A stretch of 64,000 nucleotides of DNA, from assembly GCA_023399375.1 (NCBI GenBank), contig JAEWPX010000159.1, forward strand, positions 15,648-79,647. Direction: 5' to 3'. Below are positions 41,196 through 49,647 of the stretch, one piece after another. Positions within the stretch are counted from its first letter, which is position 1. The number at the start of each line of letters is the position of its first letter. Below the pieces are notes generated by a model. That model did no database searches, was not told the DNA's origin, and saw only the letters and a list, made by a program, of their open reading frames with translations. Source of the DNA: Pseudomonadota bacterium. GTDB taxonomy: Bacteria; Desulfobacterota; Desulfovibrionia; Desulfovibrionales; Desulfovibrionaceae. The translations under genes and the position numbers were made by a program.

Positions 41196-43454
41196 TCAGA
41201 CTTTGGTCACCTTGGCGGCACAGATTTTGAATTCCGGTTGCTTGGAAATGTCGTCGATGGCGTCCACGGTGAGTTCGTTGACGAGCTTCTTCGCGTCGTA
41301 GAAAGGCGTGAACACGAGTCCCGGACGGCAGATTTCGCCCACCCGGGCCGGCAGATCCACGCTGCCCCGGCGGGTCTCCACGCGCACCGTGTCGCCGTTG
41401 GCGACGCCCAGGCGCTTGGCGTCCTCCTGGTTGACCTCCACGAAAGCCGTGGGAAACGCCTTGTGGATTTCCGGCACCTTGCCGGTCATGGTGCCGGTGT
41501 GCCACTGGTCGATGACCCGGCCGGTGGTCAGGACGAAGGGGTAGGCGGCGTCCGGCGGTTCGGCCGCGGGCTTGTGGGGCCGCAGCCACATGATGGCCTT
41601 GCCCCCCGGGTTGCCGTAGAAAACGAATTTGTCGGGATGGTCGGGGGGAATGTTGGGATCCTCGCCCCGGGCGTATCGGATCTTGGTGCCGGGGTGGTCC
41701 TCGGTGGGGCAGGGCCACAACAGGCCCGAGGTCTTGCGCAGCCGTTCGCGCGTCATGCCCTTGAAGTTGTAGGCCGAGTGGCTCGAAACTTCGCGCCATT
41801 CGTCCCAGACTTCCGAGGCGTTTTTGAAAGGCACGAGCTTGGGGTCCACGCCCATGCGCAGGGCCAGGTCCACGAGGATATTGACGCTCGGGCGGGCTTC
41901 TCCCGGGGGATCCACGGCCTTTTCGATGAGCGCGTAACGCCGCTCGCCGCAGCCGTAGACGCCGTCGCGCTCGCACCAGAAGGCCGCCGGGAAGATCACG
42001 TCGGCGTACTTGAGCGTTTCGGCGTCGCCGAAGGCCTCGATCACGGCCAGGAACTTGGTGTCCTTCCTGAGATTGGCGGCATACTTCCTGACGTTGGGCA
42101 GGCTCTGGGCCGGGTTGGTGCAAAGGACCAGCATGGCCTTGACGCCGTCGCCGAGCGCCCCGAACATGGCCGTGGTAAAAAGCCCGGGCTCCGGGGCGAT
42201 GCTGTCCTGGGGGATGTCCCAGATTTTTTCCATCTCGTTTCGCTGCGCCTTGTTGGCGATGTTCCGGCCCCCCGGCAGGAGGTGGGCCAGGGAGCCGGTA
42301 TCGCGCACGCCGCCGCAGGCATTGGGCTGGCCGGTCAGGGAAAAGCTGGTGGAGCCGGGCTTGCAGATCTTGCCCGTGAGCAGATGCAGGTTGTGCACCA
42401 GGTTGTTGGCCCACACGCCCTGGATGCGTTGGTTGAGCCCCATGCACCACAGCGACATGGTGGCGCTCGATCCGGCAAAGAGTTTGGCCGCCGCGACGAT
42501 GGAGGCGGCCGGCACGCCGGTGATCTCCGCCGCCTTTTCTGGCGGGTACTGGGCCACGAACGCCCGGTACTCGTCGAAGGTCCGCTCCTCGGGCTTGCCG
42601 TCCACCATCTGTCGGAACACCGCGTATTTGCCGTGGAAACGGGGGTCGTCCATCTCCTCGCTGATGATGACGTGGGCCATGGCGTTTAAAAGCGCCAGGT
42701 CCGTGCCCGGCACGATGGGCAGATGCATGTCGGCGATGCGGGCGGTGTTGGTGAGCCTTGGATCGACAACAATGACCTTGACGTTGGGATCGGCCTGCTT
42801 ACGTGCGGCCAGCCGGCGGAAAAGCACCGGGTGGCATTCGGAGGTATTGGACCCGATGATGAAAAAGCATGTCGCGGCGTCCATGTCCTCGTAGCAGCCC
42901 ATGGGCTCGTCCTTGCCGAAGGTGGTGACGTAGCCGCCCACGGCCGAGGCCATGCACAGGCGCGGGTTGCCGTCCACGTTGTTGGAGCGCAGCCCCGCCT
43001 TGAAAATCTTGTTGGCCAGGTAGGACTCTTCGGTCAGCGCTTGGCCCGACCCATAGAACGCCACGGCCTTGGGGCCGTGCTTTTCCAGCACGTCCTTGAA
43101 TCGCGCGGCCGTGAGGGTCAGCGCCTCGTCCCAACCGGCCGGGGTCAACTGGCCGTTTTTGCGGACAAGCGGCCTGGTCAGGCGGTCCGGGGCGTTGACC
43201 ACGGCCGGCAACAGCGCCCCCTTGAGGCAGAGCAATCCCTTGTTGTGGTTGTTGGGATCGCCCTTGACCATGACCACTTTGCCGTCGCGCACGCCCACCA
43301 TGACGCCGCAACCCGTGCCGCAGTAACGGCACACGCCTTTGACCCAGGTTTGCGGCCCCTGTTCCGGCGCGGCCGTGGCGCGTGTGGGATCGAGCAGTGA
43401 AAATGCCGCCATTACTGCGGAATATTTTATGAAGTCGCGTCTGCTCAGTGGCAT
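41196..43454 (-). CDS. napA: Periplasmic nitrate reductase, catalytic subunit
   Basis: A 752-residue monomeric NapA of the Desulfovibrio type. Tat signal SRRDFIKYSAVMAAFSLL; [4Fe-4S] ligands C42, C45, C49 (CRYCGTGC) and C76; molybdenum-ligand Cys C167 in GNPRLCMASAVGGY. It reduces nitrate to nitrite in the periplasm with a bis-MGD molybdenum cofactor. The length is shorter than in NapAB-type enzymes and there is no napB nearby, consistent with the NapB-independent form. GGAGGCACGAC precedes ATG. It lies after napM and before the NIT chemoreceptor. Confidence 0.96.
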   Translation of the reverse strand: MPLSRRDFIKYSAVMAAFSLLDPTRATAAPEQGPQTWVKGVCRYCGTGCGVMVGVRDGKVVMVKGDPNNHNKGLLCLKGALLPAVVNAPDRLTRPLVRKNGQLTPAGWDEALTLTAARFKDVLEKHGPKAVAFYGSGQALTEESYLANKIFKAGLRSNNVDGNPRLCMASAVGGYVTTFGKDEPMGCYEDMDAATCFFIIGSNTSECHPVLFRRLAARKQADPNVKVIVVDPRLTNTARIADMHLPIVPGTDLALLNAMAHVIISEEMDDPRFHGKYAVFRQMVDGKPEERTFDEYRAFVAQYPPEKAAEITGVPAASIVAAAKLFAGSSATMSLWCMGLNQRIQGVWANNLVHNLHLLTGKICKPGSTSFSLTGQPNACGGVRDTGSLAHLLPGGRNIANKAQRNEMEKIWDIPQDSIAPEPGLFTTAMFGALGDGVKAMLVLCTNPAQSLPNVRKYAANLRKDTKFLAVIEAFGDAETLKYADVIFPAAFWCERDGVYGCGERRYALIEKAVDPPGEARPSVNILVDLALRMGVDPKLVPFKNASEVWDEWREVSSHSAYNFKGMTRERLRKTSGLLWPCPTEDHPGTKIRYARGEDPNIPPDHPDKFVFYGNPGGKAIMWLRPHKPAAEPPDAAYPFVLTTGRVIDQWHTGTMTGKVPEIHKAFPTAFVEVNQEDAKRLGVANGDTVRVETRRGSVDLPARVGEICRPGLVFTPFYDAKKLVNELTVDAIDDISKQPEFKICAAKVTKV

Positions 43455-43571
43455 GTCGTGCCTCCTTGGCCCGGCCGGCCCTGGTCGCGAGCGCGGGGCC
43501 GGGACGGCGGATTTCAGTACGGTTGCTTGGTCGGTCTGCGCCAGCGCGATGCCGGCGGGCGCAGCCGTCCG

Positions 43572-44021
43572 CTATTCGGCCTTCTCCTTGGACAAGGACT
43601 TGGCGTACGTGTCGTGGTGCAGGGAATTGGTGTGGAAGCCGTGGCAACCGTCGCAGTGGTCGCGCACGCCGAATTTCTCGGCCATGCGCTGCATGGCCGG
43701 TGCATGGCAACGCTGACAGGCCACCGCGGCGCTGGGGTTTGCGGAAAAGGGCACCGAGCCCTTACCGTCGGGCTGGCCGTGGCAGACGTAGCATTTGACC
43801 AGCAGCATGCCGTGTTTGCTCTCGTACCAGTCCTGGGCCACCTTGGGCGTGGCCTTTCTGTGGCAGGTGTAGCAGTCGCTCTGGTCGTCGGCGATTTCGC
43901 CGTGGCGGACCTTGGCCCCCTCGCAGCGTGTGCCGGTGAACCCCAAGGTCAGGTAGGAGAAGTAGGCCGCGAGCAGGGCGGCCAGCCCCAGGAGGACGAG
44001 TATCCAGGCGCGTTTTTTCAT
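43572..44021 (-). CDS. napM: NapM-type tetrahaem cytochrome c
   Basis: A 149-residue cytochrome with an uncleaved-looking N-terminal helix (AWILVLLGLAALLAAYFSYL) and four haem motifs: CYTCH, CYVCH, CQRCH, CDGCH. NapM is the multihaem cytochrome of Desulfovibrio nap operons that links NapC to NapA in the periplasm. It lies 26 bases after napC and about 120 before napA, all minus strand. A fifth Cys near the start (TRCEG) is not in a haem motif. Confidence 0.9.
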   Translation of the reverse strand: MKKRAWILVLLGLAALLAAYFSYLTLGFTGTRCEGAKVRHGEIADDQSDCYTCHRKATPKVAQDWYESKHGMLLVKCYVCHGQPDGKGSVPFSANPSAAVACQRCHAPAMQRMAEKFGVRDHCDGCHGFHTNSLHHDTYAKSLSKEKAE

Positions 44022-44047
44022 GACGTTTCCCTCGTGGCCTGCCGGGC

Positions 44048-44608
44048 CTATTCCCCGGCCTGGGGCAGTTTGGCGGCAAAGGCGGCGTTGACCGCGTAGC
44101 GCCGGTCGAAGACGGGCAGGTGGGCCATGTTGGCGTGGCAGCCGGCGCAGGTCCGCCGGGCGTTGCCGTCCTTGCCGAGCCAGGCGTCGTGGGCCTTTCT
44201 GCCTTCCGGGCTTATGGGCTCGCCCTTGACGTTTCGCGTCAGGTCGGCGTGACAGGCCAGGCAGCTGGTGTCGGCCACGAAGCGCCGGCCCACGCCCTGC
44301 ATTTCCCGCCGATCCAGGTCATCGGCGTCGCCGAAGAGATGGACGGCGGCGTCGCGCACGCCGAGGTAGGACTTCACCATGAAGTAGTCGAGACCGTATC
44401 CTGGAGGCATGTGACACTGAACGCAAGTTATGGGCTTCTTGTCCTTGTCCACGGCGTGGGCGGAACGTTTGAGCTCGAAGCCTTGCGTCTCCATCTCGTG
44501 GCAGGAAAGGCAGAATTCCGTGGTCGATGTCTTTTTGATGGCGTACACGCTGCTGAGCGCAATAAACGCCGCAAGGCAGACGATCGTCACGACAGCGGTC
44601 TTTTTCAT
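44048..44608 (-). CDS. napC: NapC/NrfH-type membrane tetrahaem cytochrome
   Basis: A 186-residue quinol dehydrogenase. N-terminal anchor VVTIVCLAAFIALSSVYAI and four haem motifs CLSCH, CVQCH, CLACH, CAGCH. NapC takes electrons from menaquinol for the nitrate reductase. Start ATG 44608 is fixed by the anchor; the frame is open upstream through the intergenic region but not conserved. First gene of the minus-strand nap operon; diverges from nrfH with 404 bases between. Confidence 0.88.
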   Translation of the reverse strand: MKKTAVVTIVCLAAFIALSSVYAIKKTSTTEFCLSCHEMETQGFELKRSAHAVDKDKKPITCVQCHMPPGYGLDYFMVKSYLGVRDAAVHLFGDADDLDRREMQGVGRRFVADTSCLACHADLTRNVKGEPISPEGRKAHDAWLGKDGNARRTCAGCHANMAHLPVFDRRYAVNAAFAAKLPQAGE

Positions 44609-45012
44609 GGGAGTATCCTGCGTTTCCTTGTCTGCATCTGACCAATTGCCGATTGTTTCAGGCGAAAAGCAAGAGACATGCCACGAGGGGGGGATGCTCG
44701 GGAAGACGCGGGAATCGCGGCTTTGTCCTTTTGGCGTGACAGTGTCTGGTGTCCGGTTTACCTGATTGTTGTCATGGAAAACGGACACTGTCGGATGGAG
44801 ATGACAGTTTTCAGGGTGTCTTCGCGACGCGCCTTCGCCCTGCGGGAAGGGGGGGGAAGGCGGCCCGATGCTTGCGCCGGGCCGTTTCGGCGCGGCGTTG
44901 TTGCGGCCGGCCTCGCGGCGGCGCGGGCTGGTTTGCCTTTTGCACAGGCCGTTTGACCGGGATGCCGGTGGGCGGCCTCCCGATTTTTTGGCCAAAGGAA
45001 GGAAGGGACGAG
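44609..45012. promoter_or_regulatory. Divergent nap/nrf control region with inverted repeat
   Basis: A 404-base spacer between the two nitrogen-respiration operons. GACAGTGTC (44738-44746) and its exact reverse complement GACACTGTC (44784-44792) flank inner arms GTGTCCG and CGGACAC, making a large dyad of about 55 bases with an AT-rich centre (GTTTACCTGATTGTTGTC). This could be a twofold operator or cruciform for a shared regulator. No TTGAC-N4-GTCAA site is seen here. The right part is very GC-rich and featureless. Confidence 0.5.
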
Positions 45013-45459
45013 ATGCCGAAGAAAATCCACCTGGCTCTGGCCGGCCTGGTCGTGGCCGCAGCGGGGCTCTTTCTGGCTTTGGGGCCGCCGCGGCTTCTGG
45101 CCAAATCCGAAAGCCCGGACTTCTGCGCCTCCTGCCACGTCATGGAGGCGCAGTACGAAGCCTGGTTCCACCAGGGCGCGCACCGGCGCAAGGCCTGTGT
45201 GGAATGCCACCTGCCCAATGACAACATGGCGGGGCACTACGTCTGGAAGGCCATCGACGGCATGAAGGACGTGGTGGTGTTCAACTCCGGCCGTGTGCCG
45301 GAAAACATCCGCATCTCCGCCCATGGCAAGGAGGTGCTGCAGGCCAACTGCATCCGCTGCCACGAGACGGCCGTGGACATGATCAATCAGGGCCGCCCCT
45401 GCACCGACTGCCACCGCCGCATCACCCATGCCCGGACCGGGACCGTGGAAACGCGCTGA
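45013..45459 (+). CDS. nrfH: NrfH menaquinol-dehydrogenase tetrahaem cytochrome
   Basis: A 148-residue NrfH with an N-terminal anchor and four haem motifs CASCH, CVECH, CIRCH, CTDCH. It oxidises menaquinol and feeds NrfA in the NrfA2H complex. The CVECHLPND and SCHVMEAQYEAW segments match Desulfovibrio NrfH. Start ATG 45013 is preceded by AAGGAAGGGA. It is 33 bases before nrfA. Confidence 0.95.
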   Translation: MPKKIHLALAGLVVAAAGLFLALGPPRLLAKSESPDFCASCHVMEAQYEAWFHQGAHRRKACVECHLPNDNMAGHYVWKAIDGMKDVVVFNSGRVPENIRISAHGKEVLQANCIRCHETAVDMINQGRPCTDCHRRITHARTGTVETR

Positions 45460-45492
45460 CACGGACAGACAACCATCCAAGAGAGGAAGACC

Positions 45493-46959
45493 ATGCGAGG
45501 CAAAACCGTCATCAAAGTCGCCGTGGCCCTGGGGATCGCCACATTCCTGTTCGTGCCCTACGCCTGTTCGCCGCCCAAGCCCGAACCGGTCAAGACCGTG
45601 ACCATCCCCGACGGCGAGATCGATCCGGCCGTGTGGGGCAAGGCCTATCCCGAGGAATACGAGAGCTGGAAAAAGACCGAGCAGCCCGAACCGGCCGGCA
45701 AGAGCAAGTACAAACGCGGCTTCGACGCCGACGGCATCACCTACGACAAGCTGGCCGAGTTTCCGTACATGGCCTTGCTGTTCAGCGGCTGGGGCTTCGG
45801 CGTCGAATACAACGAGCCCCGCGGCCATGCCCACATGGTGCGCGACCAGGTGGAGATCGACGCCTCGCGCCTCAAGGCCGGCGGCGTGTGCCTGACCTGC
45901 AAGACGCCCTATGCGCCCTTGCTGGAAAAGGAGATGGGCGTCACGTACTACAAGATGCCGTACAAGGAAGTGCTGGGCAAGATACCGGAAAAATTCAAGG
46001 ATCTGGGCGTGGCCTGCATCGACTGCCATGACAACAAGGACATGTCGCTCAAAATCAGCCGCGGCTTTTCCCTTGGCCAGTCGCTCAAGGACATGGGCGT
46101 CAACCAGGCGGACCTGACGCGTCAGGACATGCGTTCCGTGATCTGCGCCCAGTGCCACGTGACATATAATATTAAAAAAGATGCCGAAATGCAGTCTGTC
46201 GGCATTATTTTTCCCTGGCAGAACAGCAAGTGGGGCGGCATCACCATCGAAGAGATCATCAAACGCATCGGCCACGACGACACGCTCAAGGAATGGAAGC
46301 AGACGGTCACGGGCTTCAAGCTGGCCTTCATCCGCCATCCGGAATTCGAGCTTTTCTCCAACAAGAGCGTGCACTGGAAGGCCGGGGCGTCCTGCGCCGA
46401 CTGCCACATGCCCTACACCAAGGTCGGCGTGCACAAGGTTTCGGACCACCGGGTCATGAGCCCGCTCAAAAACGACATGAAGGCCTGCATGCAGTGCCAC
46501 ACCGAGACGGCCGACTGGCTCAAGGAGCAGGTCGTGGCCATCCAGGACCGCACGGTGTCGTTGCAAATCCGGGCCGGAAACGCCACGGCCACGGCGGCCA
46601 AGCTGTTCGAGGCCGCGCACAAGGCCAGGGACGCGGGCAAGCCCATCGACAAGGCTCTCTACGACAAGGCCAAGGATTTCTACGAGGAGGCTTTCTACCG
46701 TTCGCTGTTCATCGGCGCGGAAAACTCCATCGGTTTCCATAACCCCACCGAGGCCATGCGCGTGCTCGGCGACTCCATCGCCTTCGCCTCCAAGGCCGAG
46801 GGCTACCTGCGCCAGGTCCTGGCCAAGGCCGGCGTGGACGTCCCGGTGCAGGTCGATCTGGAACTGGCCAAGTACCTCGAAGGGCGCGGCGCCAAGAAAC
46901 TTGCGAACCAGCCACAGCAGGAATTCAAGGATCCCATGGGCGTGCAGCAGCAGTTCTAG
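45493..46959 (+). CDS. nrfA: Cytochrome c nitrite reductase, ammonia-forming
   Basis: A 488-residue pentahaem NrfA. The catalytic haem uses C133-LT-C136-K137; the others are CIDCH, CAQCH, CADCH and CMQCH. It reduces nitrite six electrons to ammonium in the periplasm. The KVSDHRVMSP segment carries the distal-pocket His region. The N terminus is a membrane-proximal helix ending VPYACSPPKP, which could be a non-ideal lipobox. With the nap genes it completes nitrate to ammonium. Confidence 0.97.
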   Translation: MRGKTVIKVAVALGIATFLFVPYACSPPKPEPVKTVTIPDGEIDPAVWGKAYPEEYESWKKTEQPEPAGKSKYKRGFDADGITYDKLAEFPYMALLFSGWGFGVEYNEPRGHAHMVRDQVEIDASRLKAGGVCLTCKTPYAPLLEKEMGVTYYKMPYKEVLGKIPEKFKDLGVACIDCHDNKDMSLKISRGFSLGQSLKDMGVNQADLTRQDMRSVICAQCHVTYNIKKDAEMQSVGIIFPWQNSKWGGITIEEIIKRIGHDDTLKEWKQTVTGFKLAFIRHPEFELFSNKSVHWKAGASCADCHMPYTKVGVHKVSDHRVMSPLKNDMKACMQCHTETADWLKEQVVAIQDRTVSLQIRAGNATATAAKLFEAAHKARDAGKPIDKALYDKAKDFYEEAFYRSLFIGAENSIGFHNPTEAMRVLGDSIAFASKAEGYLRQVLAKAGVDVPVQVDLELAKYLEGRGAKKLANQPQQEFKDPMGVQQQF

Positions 46960-46980
46960 CCTGCCCCCTTCCCTCTGTCA

Positions 46981-47006
46981 GGCCCGCCCGGGAAACCGGG
47001 CGGGCC
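46981..47006 (+). terminator. Strong GC hairpin after nrfA
   Basis: GGCCCGCCCGG, loop GAAA, then CCGGGCGGGCC: a perfect 11-bp stem 21 bases after the nrfA stop. There is no T-tract, so it may act as an mRNA 3' stabiliser or a Rho-assisted terminator. Confidence 0.65.
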
Positions 47007-47234
47007 ATGAAGCGCTTGCCCGACGCCCTCTGGCCGTTCATTCTACGCGCCGCTGTCGGCTCCGCCAATGTCCGCTCCCTGTCCACAGGGAAGCCGTCGG
47101 GGTCTCGACTCCCTCCCGGCTGGGAATGTACGTGATCTCGCGAACGGCGTGGTTCCGGACCGGGCCGACGCCTGCGACAACGCTCCCTCAACATCGCAAC
47201 GAAACGTCGCGCGAAGAGGTCGAATGGGGCCACC

Positions 47235-48368
47235 CTACTGCGGCACCATGTCCCGCAGCAGCGGCACCCGTTGCACGCCGTAGGCCGCCACGAAACAGAT
47301 GGGCACCGCCAGCGCGCACAAGAGCGCCGCTTTAGACAGGGCTCCGAGCGGAATCGGCCCGAGCATCTGGGCCAGGGCGACCAGGATCGGCGGGTGAAAG
47401 ACGTAGACCGCGAAAGCGCTCTCGGACATTCGCGCCACGAGACCGTCCTGGCGGTTCCAGTATTCGCGGCACAGCGCGATCAGTCCCACCGTCATGCACA
47501 CGCTGTTGACCGACTGCCACAAGGACGGAATAAGGCTCTGCCAATGGGAACCGCCCTGGTAGGAGGCTGTCCTCTCGCCCAGCCCCAGCAGGAGCCACCA
47601 TCCCGTCCAGGCCAGCTGGCCAACGAACACCGCCAGCAGACACCGCCGCCCCAGCCGTGCGTCGAGAGTGCGCAGCCAGTCGTTGGTCTGGGCGAGGATG
47701 CCGAAAATGAACAGGATGCTGTACTGGGCGAAATTGCCGAGCTGTAGGTTGCTTACGGTCTTCCCGATCGGATAGGCGAGCCGGAGGGCGAAGGTGCCCA
47801 CCGTGCTGCAAACGATCAGCCAGACCAGCAGTTGCGCGGTGAGGGGGCGGGGCCCGCCGTTCGCCTGCGCGGCCTGCCATAACGCGTGCCAACCGGCGTA
47901 CATGAGGCAAAAAAGCAGCAAGGCCAGGGCGAACCACATGGGGCCTGTCCCGGCCAGGATGCCGGCCGTGGACAGGAAACGCCCATACACGGCCGTGAAG
48001 TCGCCGAGGGAATGAAACTCCCGGGCATGGGCCAGATAGACGGTCAACGGGTCGAGGACGACCATGTAAAAAAGCGTTGGCACTCCCAGGCGCAGCAGGC
48101 GTCCCCGGACAAAATCCGCACTCCCTTTGCGCTTCAGGGTGTTGGCCGCGAAATAGCCGGCCAGGGCGAATAGTGTGCCCATGAAAAATGACTGGTTGAA
48201 GCTCACAAACAGAAAGAACAAGAAATCCGTGACGGGTCCAGGCGTGAGAGGCGCTTTGTAATACCACGCCCCGATATCACAATAGCTGATGACCGCATGG
48301 TGGCAGACGACGAGGATGATCATCACCAGTCGGATGTTGTCCACAAAGAGCATTCTGTCCCGGGGCAT
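47235..48368 (-). CDS. Acyltransferase family 3 membrane protein (OafA-like)
   Basis: A 377-residue protein with about ten membrane helices and the acyltransferase-3 pattern: N-terminal FVDNIRLVMIILVVCHH with the conserved HH-like pair, then SFNQSFFMGTLFALAGYFAA, and the RGRLLRLGVPTLFYMV loop. It would O-acylate a surface polysaccharide or other acceptor. Stand-alone on the minus strand, convergent with nrfA. Specific substrate unknown. Confidence 0.85.
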   Translation of the reverse strand: MPRDRMLFVDNIRLVMIILVVCHHAVISYCDIGAWYYKAPLTPGPVTDFLFFLFVSFNQSFFMGTLFALAGYFAANTLKRKGSADFVRGRLLRLGVPTLFYMVVLDPLTVYLAHAREFHSLGDFTAVYGRFLSTAGILAGTGPMWFALALLLFCLMYAGWHALWQAAQANGGPRPLTAQLLVWLIVCSTVGTFALRLAYPIGKTVSNLQLGNFAQYSILFIFGILAQTNDWLRTLDARLGRRCLLAVFVGQLAWTGWWLLLGLGERTASYQGGSHWQSLIPSLWQSVNSVCMTVGLIALCREYWNRQDGLVARMSESAFAVYVFHPPILVALAQMLGPIPLGALSKAALLCALAVPICFVAAYGVQRVPLLRDMVPQ

Positions 48369-48835
48369 ACGTCCTCCCGAACACTCGCACGAACCGAAGA
48401 TGGGTTACGATCCGACCTGTCTTTTCAAAAGAACATAGAGCAGCATCATCCGCATCCGCCCAGGTTTGTCAAGGATCGTGGCGGCTGTTATCATCATCCT
48501 GTTATGCGGTTCGATGACGTGACTGTAAACGTAAGTTCCCGTGACCACCTGTACGGCAACCAGACCGGTAAAAAAAGGAAACGGCCATCCCAAATCAGAG
48601 ACCGTCACCCGTGTGTATTTTTCCTCATGGAGATCCGCCTGATGCCGGCTGGGGTTCGGGATTTCCGTCAGTTACCCGTTTGGGTCGCCATGAGAAAGCC
48701 CGTTGCCCGAATAGCTAACCGGCGGATCCTCGGATGCCAAACGACGCAAACGGACGCTATCGGACTATCGCTAGCCGACTTGACGTTGATTTTGCTGGAC
48801 TTTCGGACTTTATCGGACTTGGCTGGATGAGTGAT
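48369..48835. other. Intergenic stretch upstream of acyltransferase and beside tRNA-Ser
   Basis: About 465 bases. A 67-codon minus-strand frame (48405-48608, GTG start) with one hydrophobic segment is possible but unsupported. Next to the tRNA 3' end, GGACTT recurs at roughly 8-10-base intervals around 48797-48820, with TCGGACT also at 48760-48766. Such repeats beside a tRNA are reminiscent of an integrase arm-site or attachment scar. No recombinase gene is present. Confidence 0.4.
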
Positions 48836-48929
48836 TGGCGGAGAGGGTGGGATTCGAACCCACGTGCAGGCTATTAACCCGCAACCCGATTTCGAGTCGG
48901 GCCCGTTACGACCACTTCGGTACCTCTCC
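48836..48929 (-). tRNA. tRNA-Ser (anticodon CGA)
   Basis: On the minus strand the acceptor GGAGAGG (48929-48923) pairs with CCTCTCC (48846-48840), discriminator G, then an encoded CCA. The anticodon loop CTCGAAA gives CGA, reading UCG. The long variable arm and GGTTCGAATCC T-loop region are typical of tRNA-Ser. Confidence 0.95.
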
Positions 48930-48990
48930 GCACGAAAGAACCGGAAGGAATTTGAGAAACTACACCCAGACCTCGTTGCTGGCAAGCGTT

Positions 48991-49506
48991 TTATGCGCCT
49001 ACATTCGGGAGGCGGCCCCGGCGCTCCCGGAAAAAATCCCGCAACAGCCCGCCGCAGGCCGCTTCCAGCACCCCGGACACCACGTCGAAACGGTGGTTGA
49101 AAAAGGGCAAATCCGGCCCCGGCAATTGCGATGCGACGGCTCCGGTGCGCGGATCGGACGCGCCGTAGACGAGCAGTCCAACCCGGGCGTGGATCATCGC
49201 GCCCAGGCACATGACGCACGGTTCGAGCGTGACGGCGAGGAGCGCCCCGGGCAACCGGTAGTTGCCGACGGCGGCCGCCGCCTGCCGCAGGGCCAGGATT
49301 TCGGCGTGAGCCGTGGGGTCGGCGCTTGCGATGGGCGCGTTGCCGGCCGCGCCGAGGACCTCGCCCGCGGACGAAAGCACCACCGCGCCGACCGGAGCCT
49401 CGCCCGCGGCCCCGGCTTCCCGGGCCCTGGCCAGGGCAAGCGCCATGACCGCCTCGAAATCGGAAAATCCCGACGGCGGAGCGGGCAGGGCGGGATCACC
49501 CGCCAT
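48991..49506 (-). CDS. tadA: tRNA-specific adenosine deaminase
   Basis: A 171-residue TadA that converts A34 to inosine in tRNA-Arg(ACG). The zinc site is HAE (in DPTAHAEILALRQAA) and PCVMC (TLEPCVMCLGAMIHAR), with the catalytic Glu in HAE. I take ATG 49506; a 9-residue upstream extension is possible. It is a minus-strand gene just upstream of tRNA-Ser; the purQ gene lies before it with a repeat element between. Confidence 0.93.
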   Translation of the reverse strand: MAGDPALPAPPSGFSDFEAVMALALARAREAGAAGEAPVGAVVLSSAGEVLGAAGNAPIASADPTAHAEILALRQAAAAVGNYRLPGALLAVTLEPCVMCLGAMIHARVGLLVYGASDPRTGAVASQLPGPDLPFFNHRFDVVSGVLEAACGGLLRDFFRERRGRLPNVGA

Positions 49507-49565
49507 GAAACGTCTTGCCGGCAACAAACCCATTTTTTGCGGAACCCGATGCCCCTTTCCTCTCA

Positions 49566-49633
49566 GCCCCCCCTTCGGGAGGTCCAGGAGGGGCCGTCGC
49601 CCCTCCTGGCCGCCGGAGGCATCTTCCTTCTTT
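49566..49633 (-). repeat. Dispersed palindromic intergenic element, copy 2
   Basis: CCAGGAGGGG and CCCCTCCTGG form a perfect 10-bp stem, flanked by CCCTTCGGGAGGT and CCGCCGGAGGCATCTTCC. On the minus strand it matches the copy at 27392-27455 (CCTCCGGCGGCC, then the GGGGC palindrome, then CTCCCGAA). Both follow the stop of an upstream gene (here purQ) in the same sense. A T-rich run (TTCTTTTTTTG) follows on the plus strand, so it could also stop plus-strand transcripts. Confidence 0.7.
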
Positions 49634-49647
49634 TTTTGCTTCGTAAC

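Noticed and set aside
38803..41301. 832-codon plus-strand frame opposite the chemoreceptor
   Set aside because: Antisense to an intact NIT-MCP; composition is typical of a shadow frame.
41196..43454. Molybdopterin protein as formate dehydrogenase
   Set aside because: The Mo ligand is Cys in GNPRLCMAS, the Tat signal and the napCMADGH neighbours all point to NapA; no selenocysteine TGA at the ligand position.
48405..48608. 67-codon minus-strand frame with a hydrophobic stretch
   Set aside because: Only a GTG start and no neighbour context; kept as a remark in the intergenic entry.
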